38,698 nt of DNA from contig JACRPT010000108.1 of the NCBI GenBank assembly GCA_016223045.1, positions 851 to 39,548 of the forward strand. The letters are read 5' to 3'. Below, one piece after another: positions 36,859 to 38,698 of the stretch; position 1 is the first letter of the stretch, and each line of letters opens with the position of its first letter. Under the pieces are notes generated by a model that ran no database searches, was not told the origin of the DNA, and saw only the letters and a list, made by a program, of their open reading frames with translations. The stretch comes from Candidatus Eiseniibacteriota bacterium. GTDB taxonomy: Bacteria > Eisenbacteria > RBG-16-71-46. A program made the translations under genes and the position numbers.

Positions 36859-38314
36859 CGCCGCGCTGCATCCGGACGGCGCGAGCCCGGCGCCGGACGG
36901 CGAGCGGCTCGCCAGCGTCGGGCCGGCGTTCCTGGTGCGCTTCTCCGCGCTGCTGCGCACCGCGCGCACCTACGACGTCTCGAACGACGCCTTCCGGCAC
37001 CAGCTCCAGGACTTCATGACGCTGCTGCTGCGCATGCTCGAGGACGAGGACGAGGTCGCGCTCGCGGTGGTCGCCGACTACTTCTACCTGAACGGCGTGC
37101 GGCTCAGGGCGCAGGCCTCGCTGCTCGCCGTCTACCACGCCCTGATGGGTGAGTTCGAGCGCCGCGAGCTGGGCGGCGTGCGCTTCCTCCACGGCGTCAG
37201 TGCCGCCGAGACGGAGCGCTTCCTCCAGCTCTTCATGGCCGCCGAGAGTCCGGCGATGGCGGAGCGGCTGCCGGAGGCGACCCTCGAGGCCCGCATCGAG
37301 CACATCGTGCCGGTGCACGCGATGGACCTGGACCGCGAGGACCTGGTGCGCGCGCTCGACGCGGAGCACACCCCGGCGAGCGAGCGCGGGCGCGCCAAGC
37401 GGGTGTTCTGGCGCGCGGTGCTCGGCACCAAGAAGGTCGTGGTGCGCGCCGCGCAGACCGGCCGCCCCGACCTGCGCCAGGCCAAGCGCCTGGTGCAGCC
37501 GGTGGTGGACAGCATCATGAAGAACGAGTACTCGATCGTGGGGCTCACCGCGCTCAAGGACCACGACGAATACACGTACGCCCACTGCGTCAACGTGAGC
37601 GTGCTCTCGGTAAGCATGGGCCAGTCGCTGGGGCTCAAGCGCCAGACGCTCGCCGACCTCGGCGTGGCGGCGCTGCTCCACGACATCGGGAAGGTCGCAG
37701 TGCCGGGCGAAGTGCTGCGCAAGCCCGGCAAGCTCGACGCGAACGAGTGGACGATGATCCGCCGGCACCCGCTCGAGGGCGTGAAGATGATGTTCCGCAT
37801 GCCGGGGCTCAACGGGCTCACGCTCGATTCGATGCGCGTGTGCCTCGAACACCACATGAACTTCGACCGCACCGGGTACCCGGACGTGGCGCACGCGTGG
37901 GGGCAGGCGGCGATGTCGCGCATCGTGGCGGTGGCCGACGTGTTCGACGCGATGACCGCGCACCGCGCGTACCAGAAGCGTCCGCTCTCGCCGTTCGAGG
38001 CGCTCCAGAGCCTGCTGGGGCCCACGCGCGTGCAGTTCGACCCGGCGGTCCTGTGGGCGCTGGTGAAGACCGTGGGTCTCTACCCGGCGGGCTCGGTGCT
38101 CCACACCGCGTCGAACCACGTGGTGCTGGCGATCAGCCCGAATCCCGCCGACCCGCGGCGCCCGCACTGCCGCGTGCTGGTGCGCCCGGACGGCACGCCC
38201 GTCTCGGAGTCCGCCGAAGAGACCTGGGACCCGATGCCCGGCGCCGAGAGCGTGACCCGCGTCCTCGCGCCCGAAGAACTCACGGTGGACACGCAGGAGC
38301 TGCTCGCGGCGTAG
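36851..38314 (+). CDS. HD-GYP domain protein, probable c-di-GMP phosphodiesterase
   Basis: 487 residues from ATG 36851, overlapping the HEAT gene (ATGCCTGA). The N-terminal domain (about 20-130, R-T-A-R-T-Y-D-V-S-N-D...F-L-H-G-V-S-A-A-E) matches the neighbour's. The HD-GYP domain is at about 220-400: Y-A-H245-C-V-N, L-L-H277-D278-I-G-K-V-A-V-P, R-R-H306-P, E-H334-H335-M-N-F-D339-R-T-G-Y-P344. All metal ligands and the GYP are present, with M-N-F-D-R-T in place of the more common E-R-x-D-G-x. Likely hydrolyses cyclic di-GMP, perhaps steered by the HEAT scaffold. No receiver or membrane segment, so input is probably by protein contact. A C-terminal beta segment (about 415-487) ends it. Confidence 0.92.
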   Translation: MPDAALHPDGASPAPDGERLASVGPAFLVRFSALLRTARTYDVSNDAFRHQLQDFMTLLLRMLEDEDEVALAVVADYFYLNGVRLRAQASLLAVYHALMGEFERRELGGVRFLHGVSAAETERFLQLFMAAESPAMAERLPEATLEARIEHIVPVHAMDLDREDLVRALDAEHTPASERGRAKRVFWRAVLGTKKVVVRAAQTGRPDLRQAKRLVQPVVDSIMKNEYSIVGLTALKDHDEYTYAHCVNVSVLSVSMGQSLGLKRQTLADLGVAALLHDIGKVAVPGEVLRKPGKLDANEWTMIRRHPLEGVKMMFRMPGLNGLTLDSMRVCLEHHMNFDRTGYPDVAHAWGQAAMSRIVAVADVFDAMTAHRAYQKRPLSPFEALQSLLGPTRVQFDPAVLWALVKTVGLYPAGSVLHTASNHVVLAISPNPADPRRPHCRVLVRPDGTPVSESAEETWDPMPGAESVTRVLAPEELTVDTQELLAA

Positions 38315-38362
38315 GCCGCGACCGGAACTCGCGGCAGGTTGTTCAGCACCGTGCCCGGGGCC

Positions 38363-38511
38363 ATCGCGGCAGGCCCCCTCGGCGAGACCGGGCACCCGCG
38401 CAGCGGGTCCGGCGCCGCCATCCTGGCGGCACCGGAGCTCCTCGTCGAAGCGCTCCGGGCATCCTGCCCTCCGCACTCGACGAGAGTCTCACCGAGGGGG
38501 CCTGCCGCGAT
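38363..38511 (+). repeat. structured inverted-repeat element, copy 2
   Basis: 26-nt terminal inverted repeats (38363-38388 and 38486-38511) match at 25 of 26 positions, ending inside with GAGAC/GTCTC. Inside: CCCGCGCA-GCGGG hairpin (about 38394-38408), hairpin GCCGCC-ATCCT-GGCGGC (38414-38430), and a long stem CTCGTCGA (38441-38448) / TCGACGAG (38477-38484) holding GGGC-ATCCT-GCCC (38457-38469). It starts 49 bp after the HD-GYP stop. The inner core is homologous to copy 1 while the terminal arms are unrelated in sequence. Confidence 0.82.
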
Positions 38512-38561
38512 TGCCCTTCAGCGCTGAAACGACCTGCGGCGAGTCCCGTGCAGCGCCGGGA

Positions 38562-38698
38562 ATCGGGATAGGGGAGCGCGGGTATTCCCCGCGCTTCCCC
38601 TCCCACACCACCGGACATGCGGGTCCGCATCCGGCGGTTCGATGGTTCAGCGACCAGTCAGGCGCGGGACGCCGAGCTGGTCGAAGTACGAGGTCGGC
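38562..38698 (-). mobile_element. 3' end of a group II intron (domains V and VI), partial
   Basis: Read on the minus strand after the reverse transcriptase stop: a domain V-like hairpin, ACCGCCGGA (38638-38630), inner stem TGCG-GACC-CGCA, 2-nt bulge, TCCGGTGGT (38615-38607). This is the classic 9-bp stem/bulge/distal-stem layout. It is followed by a domain VI-like hairpin: basal GGGA (38604-38601)/TCCC (38568-38565) with a TA bulge (A at 38569), above it GGGG-AAGCGCGGGG with loop AATA and CCCGCGCTCCCC. The 3' end is probably ...CCCGAT at 38562, with the bulged A seven bases before it. The rest of the intron is beyond the right edge. Confidence 0.82.
38647..38698 (-). CDS. group II intron reverse transcriptase/maturase, C-terminal end only
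   Basis: The last 16 codons before a TGA at 38647-38649 read P-T-S-Y-F-D-Q-L-G-V-P-R-L-T-G-R, the kind of ending seen in intron-encoded proteins whose stop lies just upstream of domain V. The open frame continues past the window edge. The call rests mainly on the flanking domain V/VI structure. Confidence 0.7.
   Translation of the reverse strand, partial: PTSYFDQLGVPRLTGR

Overview
This window is about 38.7 kb of roughly 70% GC, gene-dense DNA. It comes from a Gram-negative bacterium: there are Sec and Tat signal peptides, a predicted outer-membrane beta-barrel, giant periplasmic multiheme cytochromes and a tricorn-type protease. The mix (multiheme c-type cytochromes, FhlA/Fis-type regulator, HD-GYP, S9 and S41 peptidases) fits a deep-branching soil, sediment or subsurface lineage such as Ca. 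Eisenbacteria, Gemmatimonadota or a former deltaproteobacterium. No rRNA or tRNA is present, so the taxonomy is inference only.

Left part (1-5422, minus strand) is an apparent four-gene electron-transfer operon. In order of transcription it encodes a diheme-b-like membrane protein, a membrane-anchored FAD/NAD(P)/[4Fe-4S] oxidoreductase, a 20-heme cytochrome c, and a cytochrome with at least 16 hemes that has 144-bp internal repeats and runs off the left edge. Divergent from it is arginase (5595-6515). A sensor histidine kinase, an unknown protein with a GNAT-like segment and an S9 peptidase follow on the minus strand (6622-12012), then a SnoaL-like protein and a small secreted protein.

The middle (13342-19858) holds a GAF-Fis regulator that lacks the usual AAA+ module and faces two membrane proteins across an AT-rich palindromic region, then a beta-barrel protein and a DNA alkylation-repair pair (Ada-AlkA fusion plus Ogt). 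The junction of this pair has been tandemly duplicated, creating a 34-codon mini-ORF. Next come a GT39-type glycosyltransferase, a frameshifted Cache-HAMP-PAS-PAS-HK-REC hybrid kinase, and a two-subunit Tat-exported molybdenum hydroxylase (25181-27762).

The right part (28046-38698) holds a Clp-like AAA+ protein with an apparently dead second ATPase module paired with a YbjN/CesT-like chaperone-fold protein, a tricorn-like S41 protease (minus), a cold-shock protein, and a HEAT-repeat/HD-GYP gene pair that overlaps by 8 bp and shares a homologous N-terminal domain. At the right edge lies the 3' end of a group II intron on the minus strand, with domains V and VI and the last 16 codons of its reverse transcriptase.

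The least explained signal is a family of structured intergenic elements at 21745-21899 and 38363-38511. Each has 26-31 bp imperfect terminal inverted repeats and a conserved inner core, and a related core occurs in the terminator-like hairpin after the cold-shock gene (34833-34882).
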